From Shewanella sp. UCD-KL12 (GTDB lineage: Bacteria > Pseudomonadota > Gammaproteobacteria > Enterobacterales > Shewanellaceae), in contig NZ_MPHJ01000005.1 of NCBI RefSeq assembly GCF_001957125.1, positions 124,001-188,000 of the forward strand: a stretch of 64,000 nt of DNA. The letters run 5' to 3'. Shown one piece after another: positions 57,504 to 64,000 of this stretch. The stretch's first letter is position 1. Each line of letters starts with the position of its first letter. A program made the position numbers and the translations under genes. The notes under the pieces were generated by a model. The model saw nothing but the letters and a program-made list of their open reading frames with translations, made no database searches and was not told the origin of the DNA.

Positions 57504-58332
57504 TGACTACCTGCACTTGATGTTGGTATTGAAACTCTTGACCATTGACTGAAAACTGCGGTGTTAATTGCACCACGGCATTATTAGCTAAAGTGCCCGG
57601 TGTATAAAAGATTGGCCAACCTGTCGTATTATTAATCACTACATTTTCAGCCATCAATGCACTGTCATCATCGCCTCCCATATCATCTGGCGAAGGTTGC
57701 AAGTCATTAAACATATTATAACTGTCGTAGCGTCTGATATCGCCATTAGCAAAAAAACAGTAGCTCACCGCATTAGCTACCATAAAATAACGACTTCTAG
57801 GCGAGGCCTCACTGAAACGCACTAAGCCATCGAAAGTAATGGTTCCACTTCTTGGGTCAGCATCAGCAGTAAAACTTGCAATATCTAGCATACGACTTTC
57901 TGCTGCAGTGGGTGTTGCCGAGTAGATATGAGCTGGCTGCAAAGGGTAAACCAGCATACGCTGATTAGTATTGATACCTTGTGAAGCGGTCATCACTGTT
58001 CCAGTTAATGCTGAAGCTGCGGGAGCAATAGGAATATCAAGATAGGATGCACTTCCCTGAATCGGCACAAACTCGATACACTGAAATGTTGTAGGGCTTT
58101 CTGTGACCCGTAAACTATTTGGCACTGCATTTCGAACTTCGCGGGTCATACGCTCCATCGCGAAACGACTTTGACTGAGTACTTGATCAACTGATGTCGA
58201 CTCAACAAATATTCGTGTTCCCAAGATCACAAAACTACTCACGCCAAGCACTAACACGCCAAGTATGATGATCACCATCACCATCTCAACCAGCGTGAAG
58301 CCTGATGCTTTAACCTTGTTTAAACTCTTCAT
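57493..58332 (-). CDS. mshO: MSHA minor pilin MshO
   Basis: 279 residues. Type IV prepilin: leader MKSLNKVKASG, then FTLVEMVMVIIILGVLVLGV, with a hydrophobic helix and a globular part including MERMTREVRNAVPNSLRVTE. Start overlaps the mshD stop by one base (TGATG). Confidence 0.92.
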   Translation of the reverse strand: MKSLNKVKASGFTLVEMVMVIIILGVLVLGVSSFVILGTRIFVESTSVDQVLSQSRFAMERMTREVRNAVPNSLRVTESPTTFQCIEFVPIQGSASYLDIPIAPAASALTGTVMTASQGINTNQRMLVYPLQPAHIYSATPTAAESRMLDIASFTADADPRSGTITFDGLVRFSEASPRSRYFMVANAVSYCFFANGDIRRYDSYNMFNDLQPSPDDMGGDDDSALMAENVVINNTTGWPIFYTPGTLANNAVVQLTPQFSVNGQEFQYQHQVQVVNVP

Positions 58333-58913
58333 CAGTAGTTACTCCGCACAGCATTGTAAGTGATCACTTCATTGCTAGGGGTAGTAACATCAATGCGAAT
58401 CAACTTGGTATTTCTATTGGGATTATTAGGGTAGGTAACTGTGACACTAAGCTGATAGTTAGGATACTCACTTGCATAGGTGTTATTCGAGTTAAGCATC
58501 AAACTCGCCTGTGTTAAACCATGATAGTCATCGACATCATTAAAGGTATTTCGGGTTTCTCCAGCATCCGGGCCAAAATTAACAGGTGGCGTGCAATCGT
58601 CTCCAGCTGGCAAGCCTAATTCAGGTCTAGCCACTGCTCCACATGCGGGAGTACCACCATTGGCGTTAGTATTTTGATCATAGCGCTTACTCCAGATCTC
58701 ATTCAATATCGAGTGAGCAAGCTCAGCAGAACGAACTCTATGTAAAGTCTCAGCGGCACGGTCGGCTTGAGGAAACAACATACTCGTCAGCAAGACTAGC
58801 GCAATACTCAACACCACCATACCAACGACTAACTCGATTAGAGTAAAGCCCTGTGACTTAGACAGAGTTTGAGAGCGGAACATTGATAATTTAGAACAAG
58901 GATTAGCGACCAT
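58332..58913 (-). CDS. mshD: MSHA minor pilin MshD
   Basis: 193 residues from ATG 58913 (GGGG upstream; overlaps the end of mshC by 11 bases). Prepilin leader ends KSQG, then FTLIELVVGMVVLSIALVLL. Mid-protein AHSILNEIWSKRYDQN is typical of MshD. An ATG at 58883 would give a shorter leader. The upstream extension to 58955 is not needed. Confidence 0.9.
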   Translation of the reverse strand: MVANPCSKLSMFRSQTLSKSQGFTLIELVVGMVVLSIALVLLTSMLFPQADRAAETLHRVRSAELAHSILNEIWSKRYDQNTNANGGTPACGAVARPELGLPAGDDCTPPVNFGPDAGETRNTFNDVDDYHGLTQASLMLNSNNTYASEYPNYQLSVTVTYPNNPNRNTKLIRIDVTTPSNEVITYNAVRSNY

Positions 58914-59364
58914 GGATATACCCCTGACTCTCGATAGCGATCTGCAAAGTCTCATCGGCGATCACATTGATACATGGTCCGCTACAACCCATATTGGTGA
59001 GCCCTGCATTATCGAAACTCACGTTAAAGGTATCATGACTATCGGATGCTCGCGTTAAGCTAGCGCCGCCAGCAAAATCCTGCTTAGCCTCAGTTCGACT
59101 TGCTCCACTGCAGTTATTGTTGTCGAATCTGCGCAGTTGATAACCATCGCTATCAATATCAACTCGATAGCAACGATCTTGGTTATTCATCGCCATCAAC
59201 TGAGCTTTACGCAGTTCACTAATAAACTCATCTCTAAGCGTAAAAGCACTGTAACTTGAATTGGTCATCAGGCGCGGCAAAATCACCACTGACAGGATGG
59301 CAATTAGCATTATGGTGGTCACTAGCTCTACTAAGGTAAAGCCGGCATTATTTCTCATCTGCAT
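58903..59364 (-). CDS. mshC: MSHA minor pilin MshC
   Basis: 153 residues, GspH/FimT-like. Leader MQMRNNAG, then FTLVELVTTIMLIAILSVV and LRDEFISELRKAQLMAMNNQ. Contains Cys pairs near CYRVDID and NNCSG and CSGPC near the end. Starts 205 bases after the last MshA-type pilin stop, past a terminator, so it likely has its own promoter or depends on read-through. Confidence 0.9.
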   Translation of the reverse strand: MQMRNNAGFTLVELVTTIMLIAILSVVILPRLMTNSSYSAFTLRDEFISELRKAQLMAMNNQDRCYRVDIDSDGYQLRRFDNNNCSGASRTEAKQDFAGGASLTRASDSHDTFNVSFDNAGLTNMGCSGPCINVIADETLQIAIESQGYIHGR

Positions 59365-59502
59365 ACCGTTTAATTAAATCGATTAACACTCCGATGTTCA
59401 AAGCTAAGTATGACAAAAAAACCTGATTTTTTATATGTATATAATATCTATCAGCTTAAAAAATAAAAACCATTCTTTTGACACTAAACTACATGGCTTA
59501 AA

Positions 59503-59533
59503 TAAAAAAACCTCCAGCTTTTGCTAGAGGTTC
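59503..59533 (-). terminator. intrinsic terminator after the fourth pilin
   Basis: On the minus strand: AACCTCTAGC, loop AAAA, GCTGGAGGTT followed by a T-run. It lies about 40 bases past the stop codon of the pilin at 59570. Confidence 0.9.
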
Positions 59534-59569
59534 CAATAGTAATAGCTAACTGTAACTTGCCGCTAAAAA

Positions 59570-60091
59570 TTAGCAGCCTGTTTCAACAATCGCGTAGCTC
59601 GGTGGAGTGATCACATCGTTAGTTTCAGATGCCTCAGTATAATCTAAACGACAATCTCCCCCTGGAGTTTTCCCTTTAGGAACAAAGATAATCACTCCTC
59701 CTTGCGAACGAACTCCCCAATCCTCTGTAGCAGCAGTGTTGTTTCCAGGTACCTCTTCAAACTGCATATCTAATGCAAGCTCTAGGTTTGTAATGGTCGT
59801 TGTTTCACTGTTAAAGCTTCTTATATACCCATAATCAAGTGTTATCGTCACACCATCTTCCAGCTCAACATCCTGATTATTTTCTGTTTCTAAGCCTTGA
59901 ATTGCAGCCTTAGAGTAAACGAGTGCGTTCGCTCCTTGGAGTGCAGCCTTCATACCACTGAGAGTCGACTCTCTAGCATCAGATTGTAAGTTGATAAACT
60001 TAGGTGCAGCAGTTACCGCTAAAATACCCAGAATGATAATCACCACAACCAACTCTATCAGGGTAAACCCCTGCTGTTTAAATTTATTCAT
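59570..60091 (-). CDS. mshA: MshA-type major pilin (fourth copy)
   Basis: 173 residues from ATG 60091, with GGTGAG upstream; the frame extends to 60103. Leader MNKFKQQG, then FTLIELVVVIIILGILAVTA, the type IVa pilin helix. The globular part ends in a Cys pair (GDCRLDYTE ... IVETGC) of disulfide-loop type. Codon usage of the helix region (CTGATAGAGTTGGTTGT) is shared with the third copy at 60302 rather than with copies 1 and 2. Confidence 0.9.
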   Translation of the reverse strand: MNKFKQQGFTLIELVVVIIILGILAVTAAPKFINLQSDARESTLSGMKAALQGANALVYSKAAIQGLETENNQDVELEDGVTITLDYGYIRSFNSETTTITNLELALDMQFEEVPGNNTAATEDWGVRSQGGVIIFVPKGKTPGGDCRLDYTEASETNDVITPPSYAIVETGC

Positions 60092-60130
60092 ACGACTCAC
60101 CATTATTAAAATCTATAACAAAAACACCAA

Positions 60131-60147
60131 TTAACAATAATGTAACA
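60131..60147. promoter_or_regulatory. pilin upstream motif
   Basis: TTAACAATAATGTAACA lies 40-56 bases upstream of the fourth pilin start. The third pilin has a near-identical motif, TTAACAATAACGTAACA, at 60869-60885, 67-83 bases upstream of its start. Conservation at both genes suggests a promoter or regulator site copied with the duplication. Confidence 0.45.
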
Positions 60148-60246
60148 CCGTAATCATTCATTGAATAGTATGAAGAAGAATATCTGCAGCAATTTACCTG
60201 AGGTTACAGCAATGGTAGATGCCTATGTAGATGATGTATCAGCTAC

Positions 60247-60279
60247 AAAAAAGGCCCACTCTTACCAAGTAGACCTTCT
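60247..60279 (-). terminator. intrinsic terminator after the third pilin
   Basis: On the minus strand: AGAAGGTCTACTT, loop, AGTGGGCCTT with a T-run after. The stem has mismatches. It lies about 25 bases past the stop of the pilin at 60302. Confidence 0.7.
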
Positions 60280-60301
60280 CAAGATAGCGCCCTATCGATT
60301 G

Positions 60302-60802
60302 CTAACAGGCAAATGGATCGTCACCACCGCCTGGAGTATAGAGCTGGTAAGTTGGCGACGTTGACGCGTCAGCTGCCTGTACATAGGTAAAGTGACAGGT
60401 ATCTGCTGGCGCATTAACAGGAGCAAACTTGAGCTCTCCAGCCGTAGATGAATCAACTTGCCAATCTGCAGCCTCAAAGTCCATCGCATTAGCAACTTCA
60501 TCGATATCAGCTTGTAAATAGCCATAATTGGTTACCGCTAAGTCATCAGAGCCAATGTCGACCCCATCGTTGTTCGCCCAATCGCCAGAAGCCGTTTTTT
60601 CATCCCCACCAATAGCAGCCTTTGAGTAAACTAAGGAGTTAGTCCCTTGTAGCGCACCTTTAAATCCATTTAGTGTAGAAAGTCGAGCATCGCTTTGAAG
60701 ATTGATAAATTTAGGTGCTGCAGTCACTGCCAAGATCCCTAAGATAATAATCACTACAACTAACTCTATCAGGGTAAACCCTTGCTGCTTCACTCTACCC
60801 AT
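60302..60802 (-). CDS. mshA: MshA-type major pilin (third copy)
   Basis: 166 residues. Leader MGRVKQQG, then FTLIELVVVIIILGILAVTA. The globular part ends CHFTYVQAADAS ... PGGGDDPFAC. Its N-terminal codons match the fourth copy (see 59570). Preceded at 60869-60885 by a motif also found before the fourth copy, and followed by a terminator, so it is probably a separate transcription unit. Confidence 0.9.
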   Translation of the reverse strand: MGRVKQQGFTLIELVVVIIILGILAVTAAPKFINLQSDARLSTLNGFKGALQGTNSLVYSKAAIGGDEKTASGDWANNDGVDIGSDDLAVTNYGYLQADIDEVANAMDFEAADWQVDSSTAGELKFAPVNAPADTCHFTYVQAADASTSPTYQLYTPGGGDDPFAC

Positions 60803-60868
60803 ATCTAACTCCCCCTTAATGCCAGCCTTGTTAGGCTCATTATTTAATTCTAGTTAACAGAAATACAG

Positions 60869-60885
60869 TTAACAATAACGTAACA
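60869..60885. promoter_or_regulatory. pilin upstream motif
   Basis: TTAACAATAACGTAACA, matching the motif before the fourth pilin (60131-60147) with a single difference. Candidate promoter or regulator site for the third pilin. Confidence 0.45.
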
Positions 60886-60996
60886 GAATAAATGACTGGT
60901 GAGTAGTAGAGAGGGTAAAGATCTGAAGTCTTGTTTAGAAAAATACGAGTAAGTATGTAGCTCTTAAGCTTTCTGGAGTTAAAAATAGCAGGCATG

Positions 60997-61029
60997 AAAA
61001 AAGCCAGTTGAATATCTCAACTGGCTTTA
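60997..61029 (-). terminator. intrinsic terminator after the second pilin
   Basis: On the minus strand: AAAGCCAGTTGA, 5-base loop, TCAACTGGCTTT with a T-run after. A perfect 12-bp stem, about 30 bases past the stop of the pilin at 61058. Confidence 0.93.
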
Positions 61030-61057
61030 TAAATCAGCTCAACGTTTGCAGGCCTGC

Positions 61058-61543
61058 TTAACAATCATCAGCAACAGTTTTGTAAACTGGTGCTGTTGTA
61101 CTTGTAGCATCAGTATACTCAACGAAACATTGTTTATCGTCGGCAGGAGTAATATCTTCTGGATGAATGATCATGTCAGCGTCACTTTCAGAGCCTGGAG
61201 CTACGATTGTCCATTCAGCTGCATCGATATCAAGGATTTTAGCCATCTCATCTTTATCAGCCTTCACATAACCATAGACACCAATAACATCTGCAGTTCC
61301 ATCATTATCAGTATCAATGTTGGCAGTTGATCCGCCATCAACCTTTTCTTGACCTTGGATAGCAGCCTTAGAGTAAAGCAGGGTGTTTGCGCCCTGTAGT
61401 GCTCCTTTCATACCATCTAACGTTGAGGCACGAGCATCAGACTGAAGGTTGATAAACTTAGGCGCAGCTGTAACAGCTAAAATACCTAGAATGATAATAA
61501 CGACCACTAATTCAATTAGCGTAAAACCATTTTGCTTTTTCAT
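61058..61543 (-). CDS. mshA: MshA-type major pilin (second copy)
   Basis: 161 residues. Leader MKKQNG, then FTLIELVVVIIILGILAVTA; C-terminal Cys pair (KQCFVEY ... TVADDC). An acidic loop (TDNDGTADVIG) lies mid-protein. Only 20 bases separate it from the first copy, so the two are cotranscribed, and the terminator downstream ends that unit. Confidence 0.92.
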   Translation of the reverse strand: MKKQNGFTLIELVVVIIILGILAVTAAPKFINLQSDARASTLDGMKGALQGANTLLYSKAAIQGQEKVDGGSTANIDTDNDGTADVIGVYGYVKADKDEMAKILDIDAAEWTIVAPGSESDADMIIHPEDITPADDKQCFVEYTDATSTTAPVYKTVADDC

Positions 61544-61563
61544 TGTAAAAACTTCCTAAAGTA

Positions 61564-62064
61564 TTAACAGCCAGTAACGACACTATTTATTGAAAACTCA
61601 CCAGCAGTTGTCGTAACAGTGTTGGTATACGTAACATTACATGTCGCTTTAGTTGCACCTTGAGGGTAGATAACAACAGTATTTGTTCCACTTTCATCGT
61701 ATACCCACTCAGTTGTTGTAATGCTGTCATCTTCATCAGACACATCAATATCAAGCATATTAATCAGGCTATCTTCCCAAATAGCGACCGCATGGCCAAA
61801 GTTCAACAACACCTTGTTTCCCGCTGAGTCGATAATTACTTCAACACCACTTGCGGCAGCCTTACTCTCATTACCTGCAATCAAAGATTTTGAATGAACT
61901 AGGCTATCGCCACCTTTTATCGCTGCTTCTAAACCAGCAACCGTTGATGCACGAGCATCGGACTGAAGATTAATAAACTTAGGTGCTGCAGTTACAGCAA
62001 GAATACCTAGAATGATAATGACAACCACTAATTCAATTAGCGTAAAACCATTTTGTTGCTTCAT
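61564..62064 (-). CDS. mshA: MshA-type major pilin (first copy)
   Basis: 166 residues. Leader MKQQNG, then FTLIELVVVIIILGILAVTA; C-terminal Cys pair (KATCNVTYTNTV ... VVTGC). N-terminal codons are nearly the same as in the second copy over the first 120 bases, but the globular parts differ strongly. Starts 82 bases after mshB. Confidence 0.92.
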   Translation of the reverse strand: MKQQNGFTLIELVVVIIILGILAVTAAPKFINLQSDARASTVAGLEAAIKGGDSLVHSKSLIAGNESKAAASGVEVIIDSAGNKVLLNFGHAVAIWEDSLINMLDIDVSDEDDSITTTEWVYDESGTNTVVIYPQGATKATCNVTYTNTVTTTAGEFSINSVVTGC

Positions 62065-62146
62065 TTGTACTACCTTTTATACAACTTAATATATGACTCT
62101 ATTACAGAGAAAACGTCTCAAAACTCATGTATTGGTTTTAGAGCTC

Positions 62147-62758
62147 TTAATTAGTAAAACTAACTACAGTTCCAGTACCAGGGTTATAGGTGATCCCCTT
62201 TCCGTCATCAAGATCAGGAGCTGGTGTTGGTACACCTGTAGTCTGATCTAACACTAACGAAGCAACCTGATGATAGACACATAAACCTATACCTGTGACA
62301 GTGTCTCCATTCAGATCTGTGGCTGTTCCGCCAACACCTGCGAGCATTCTCACGGTGTAGCGTTGATTACGAGCATCTTCATCGTACTGAACATTTCGTG
62401 GCGCGCTTTGCAGTACTGAGTCAAACACCTGCTGGCAGCGGTTATCGTTCATAGCAGTCACATCTGTACCATTTGGACCTGTTCCTGTAGGGAAACCAAA
62501 GCGAGTATCCAATGAAACACTAGTACCATCGAGAATAACTGTATTGTTATTTCTCCCATCTACTTCCCACTGGGCACGAACAAAGCCAACAGCAGTAGCC
62601 AAGCCACCAGTCACACCATCTAAACTGGCATCTTCTGCATCTTCTGTGACATTGAGAAAACGTGGAATCGCGGTTGCCGCTAGCAAACCAAGAATTACAA
62701 TGACAATTACAAGTTCTATTAACGAGAACCCTTGTTGACGGCTTCGAGCATTAGTCAT
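62147..62758 (-). CDS. mshB: MSHA pilin MshB
   Basis: 203 residues from ATG 62758 (AAGGG 8 bases upstream; the frame continues to 62845 but that extension has no pilin role). Leader MTNARSRQQG, then FSLIELVIVIVILGLLAATAIPRFLNV. The globular part carries CQQVFDSVL and GIGLCVYHQ. In other MSHA operons mshB directly precedes mshA, as here. Confidence 0.92.
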   Translation of the reverse strand: MTNARSRQQGFSLIELVIVIVILGLLAATAIPRFLNVTEDAEDASLDGVTGGLATAVGFVRAQWEVDGRNNNTVILDGTSVSLDTRFGFPTGTGPNGTDVTAMNDNRCQQVFDSVLQSAPRNVQYDEDARNQRYTVRMLAGVGGTATDLNGDTVTGIGLCVYHQVASLVLDQTTGVPTPAPDLDDGKGITYNPGTGTVVSFTN

Positions 62759-62912
62759 AGTTGTACCCTTAAATTGAGCATTCACTTGGTTATTCATTTG
62801 GCTAACCATTCGAACACAGATTTGCTTATCCATATAAGCCCCCATAGCATATTTTACAATTCTAACAGTTCACAGAAAATTAGAAACCTATGATCTAGCT
62901 CTATTTTCTCAA

Positions 62913-63401
62913 TTATTTGTCATTCGTCAAAAAAATTACGCGACCAGAGGCCAGCTGATAACCAATACGATCAGAGTTGTTAGCAATGTAGCTACAAACA
63001 TCTCTTTTGGCGTCGATCTCAGATACAAACTGTTGTAACAAAGTATCCTTCCCCAACAATTGGTACCAGAGCTGTTCACAGCCTGATGCGTCCAGACTGT
63101 TAGGTAAAGGCCAGCCGCCAGCACTCATTTTCACATAAGACTCAGCATATTCTGTGCCAGTCGAATCCCAGCTCAGCTTCATCTCTGTCGGGCGACCTTG
63201 TGCTAACCACTGCGCCTTAACCATACCTAGTACATTGAGCAAACGGTTATGATCCACTCTTAACCCTTGTGAACTAATATTGCTCACTGAGCCAAAGTAA
63301 CGAAATCCCAAAACGCTAAGCAAAGTCAGAAGCAATACGATAGCGACCACCTTGCCAAATACCTGTAGCAGTTCGCCATCTGCCTTTTGCTGGCTCTTCA
63401 T
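62913..63401 (-). CDS. mshF: MSHA biogenesis protein MshF
   Basis: 162 residues: a single N-terminal span (VVAIVLLLTLLSVLGFRYFG), then a periplasmic domain with VDHNRLLNVLGMVKAQWLAQGRP and two Cys (SGCEQLW, RDVCSYI). Assigned from sequence pattern and position between mshG and mshB. Confidence 0.85.
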   Translation of the reverse strand: MKSQQKADGELLQVFGKVVAIVLLLTLLSVLGFRYFGSVSNISSQGLRVDHNRLLNVLGMVKAQWLAQGRPTEMKLSWDSTGTEYAESYVKMSAGGWPLPNSLDASGCEQLWYQLLGKDTLLQQFVSEIDAKRDVCSYIANNSDRIGYQLASGRVIFLTNDK

Positions 63402-63424
63402 CGCCTTTCAGACCTTTCAAACAT

Positions 63425-64000
63425 CTACTGTCCACCTTTGACAACGTTAAGCATATCCCACATCGGTAAGTAGATACCCAAGGCTAAGATCAGCACGATC
63501 ACAGCAACAAAACCAATTAAGATAGGCTCGAGCTTGGCAGTGAGGTTCTTAAGATCATAATCGACCTCACCTTCATAGAAGTCAGCAGCATCATTAAGTA
63601 ACTGATCGATTTGTCCTGTCTCTTCACCCACTGCAACCATCTGCAATACCAGTGGAGTAAATAGTTGGCTTTGATTCGAGACACGTAGCATGGAGTCACC
63701 CGATTCTATTCCACGGCGCATCGCGACAATTCGATCATGCATATAAGCATTATCAACCGCATCGGCGACTAAACTGAGTGCCTGGGTCATAGGTACGCCT
63801 GCGCTGAGCATCATAGAAAAACTACGGCAGTAGCGAGACAGAGTTGAACGCTCGATGATACTGCCTACAGCAGGGATATGTAGTTTCCACTTATCCCACT
63901 GCTTCTCACCTTTCTCAGTACTATGCCAATAGCGGATACCGATAAAGGTGGCAGCAAGCCCCACCAACATAACAGGCCAATAATTGACGAATATACTCGA
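63425..64000 (-). CDS. mshG: MSHA inner-membrane platform protein MshG (partial)
   Basis: The C-terminal 191 residues of a GspF/PilC-type protein; its 5' end lies outside the window and the frame is open to 64000. RYCRSFSMMLSAGVPMTQALSL, MRRGIESGDSM and MVAVGEETGQIDQLL are family motifs. C-terminal spans LEPILIGFVAVIVLILALGIYLPMWDM in part. Platform for the assembly ATPase. 23 bases before mshF. Confidence 0.93.
   Translation of the reverse strand, partial: SSIFVNYWPVMLVGLAATFIGIRYWHSTEKGEKQWDKWKLHIPAVGSIIERSTLSRYCRSFSMMLSAGVPMTQALSLVADAVDNAYMHDRIVAMRRGIESGDSMLRVSNQSQLFTPLVLQMVAVGEETGQIDQLLNDAADFYEGEVDYDLKNLTAKLEPILIGFVAVIVLILALGIYLPMWDMLNVVKGGQ

Noticed and set aside
62759-62845. Longer MshB start at 62845
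   Set aside because: It would put about 29 residues before an already complete prepilin leader; AAGGG precedes ATG 62758.

Overview
The window looks like chromosomal DNA from a marine gammaproteobacterium, most likely Shewanella. This is inferred from the complete MSHA type IV pilus block next to the mreB-mreC-mreD-maf-rng-yhdP-nitrilase-tldD block, from the divergent pmbA/yjgA pair, and from many small secreted proteins. No database search was possible. There are no rRNA or tRNA genes, CRISPR arrays, transposases or prophage genes that I could recognise.

Region 1 (1-16.2 kb) is a patchwork of single genes: a 41-residue membrane protein, a frameshifted TonB-C-like lipoprotein, an MscS-type channel with a long coiled-coil periplasmic region, formate-tetrahydrofolate ligase, an aldo/keto reductase, a MaoC-like hydratase, an orphan CheD, a TraB/GumN-family protein, a DUF3016 protein, a group of small envelope proteins with C-terminal cysteines, a DUF4240 protein, a tandem-receiver protein, HU, and a TorF-type porin. 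Several are closed by clear bidirectional terminators.

Region 2 (16.2-22.2 kb) is a tight operon of an alkyl-DHAP-synthase-like flavoprotein, a GlpD-type glycerol-3-phosphate dehydrogenase and an FGGY-family kinase, with a divergent AraC-family regulator. It looks like a dedicated pathway for a glycerol-like or ether-lipid-derived substrate.

Region 3 (22.3-33.2 kb) holds a sodium:alanine-type symporter, a YgjV-like protein, an arsenic operon (arsR - acr3 - gapdh - arsJ), a lipase-like lipoprotein and the pmbA/yjgA pair. Two long heptanucleotide tandem arrays lie here. One is 26 units in a divergent intergenic region; the other is 19 units directly upstream of the arsJ start codon. A third, short heptamer array lies upstream of rng.

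Region 4 (33.2-41.3 kb) has a large Ig-like-repeat lipoprotein, a small lipoprotein, and a TolC-HlyD-permease-permease export operon without a linked ATPase gene.

Region 5 (41.3-52.8 kb) is the conserved cell-shape/RNase G block, all on the minus strand. Genes overlap or touch from yhdP to rng and from maf to mreC, and mreB has its own terminator.

Region 6 (53.0-64.0 kb) is the MSHA pilus operon on the minus strand: mshG (cut by the window end), mshF, mshB, four MshA-type pilins in a row, then mshC, mshD, mshO, mshP and mshQ. The four pilins form two pairs by codon-level similarity, and three of them are followed by their own terminators, so pilin expression is probably set separately from the minor-pilin genes.
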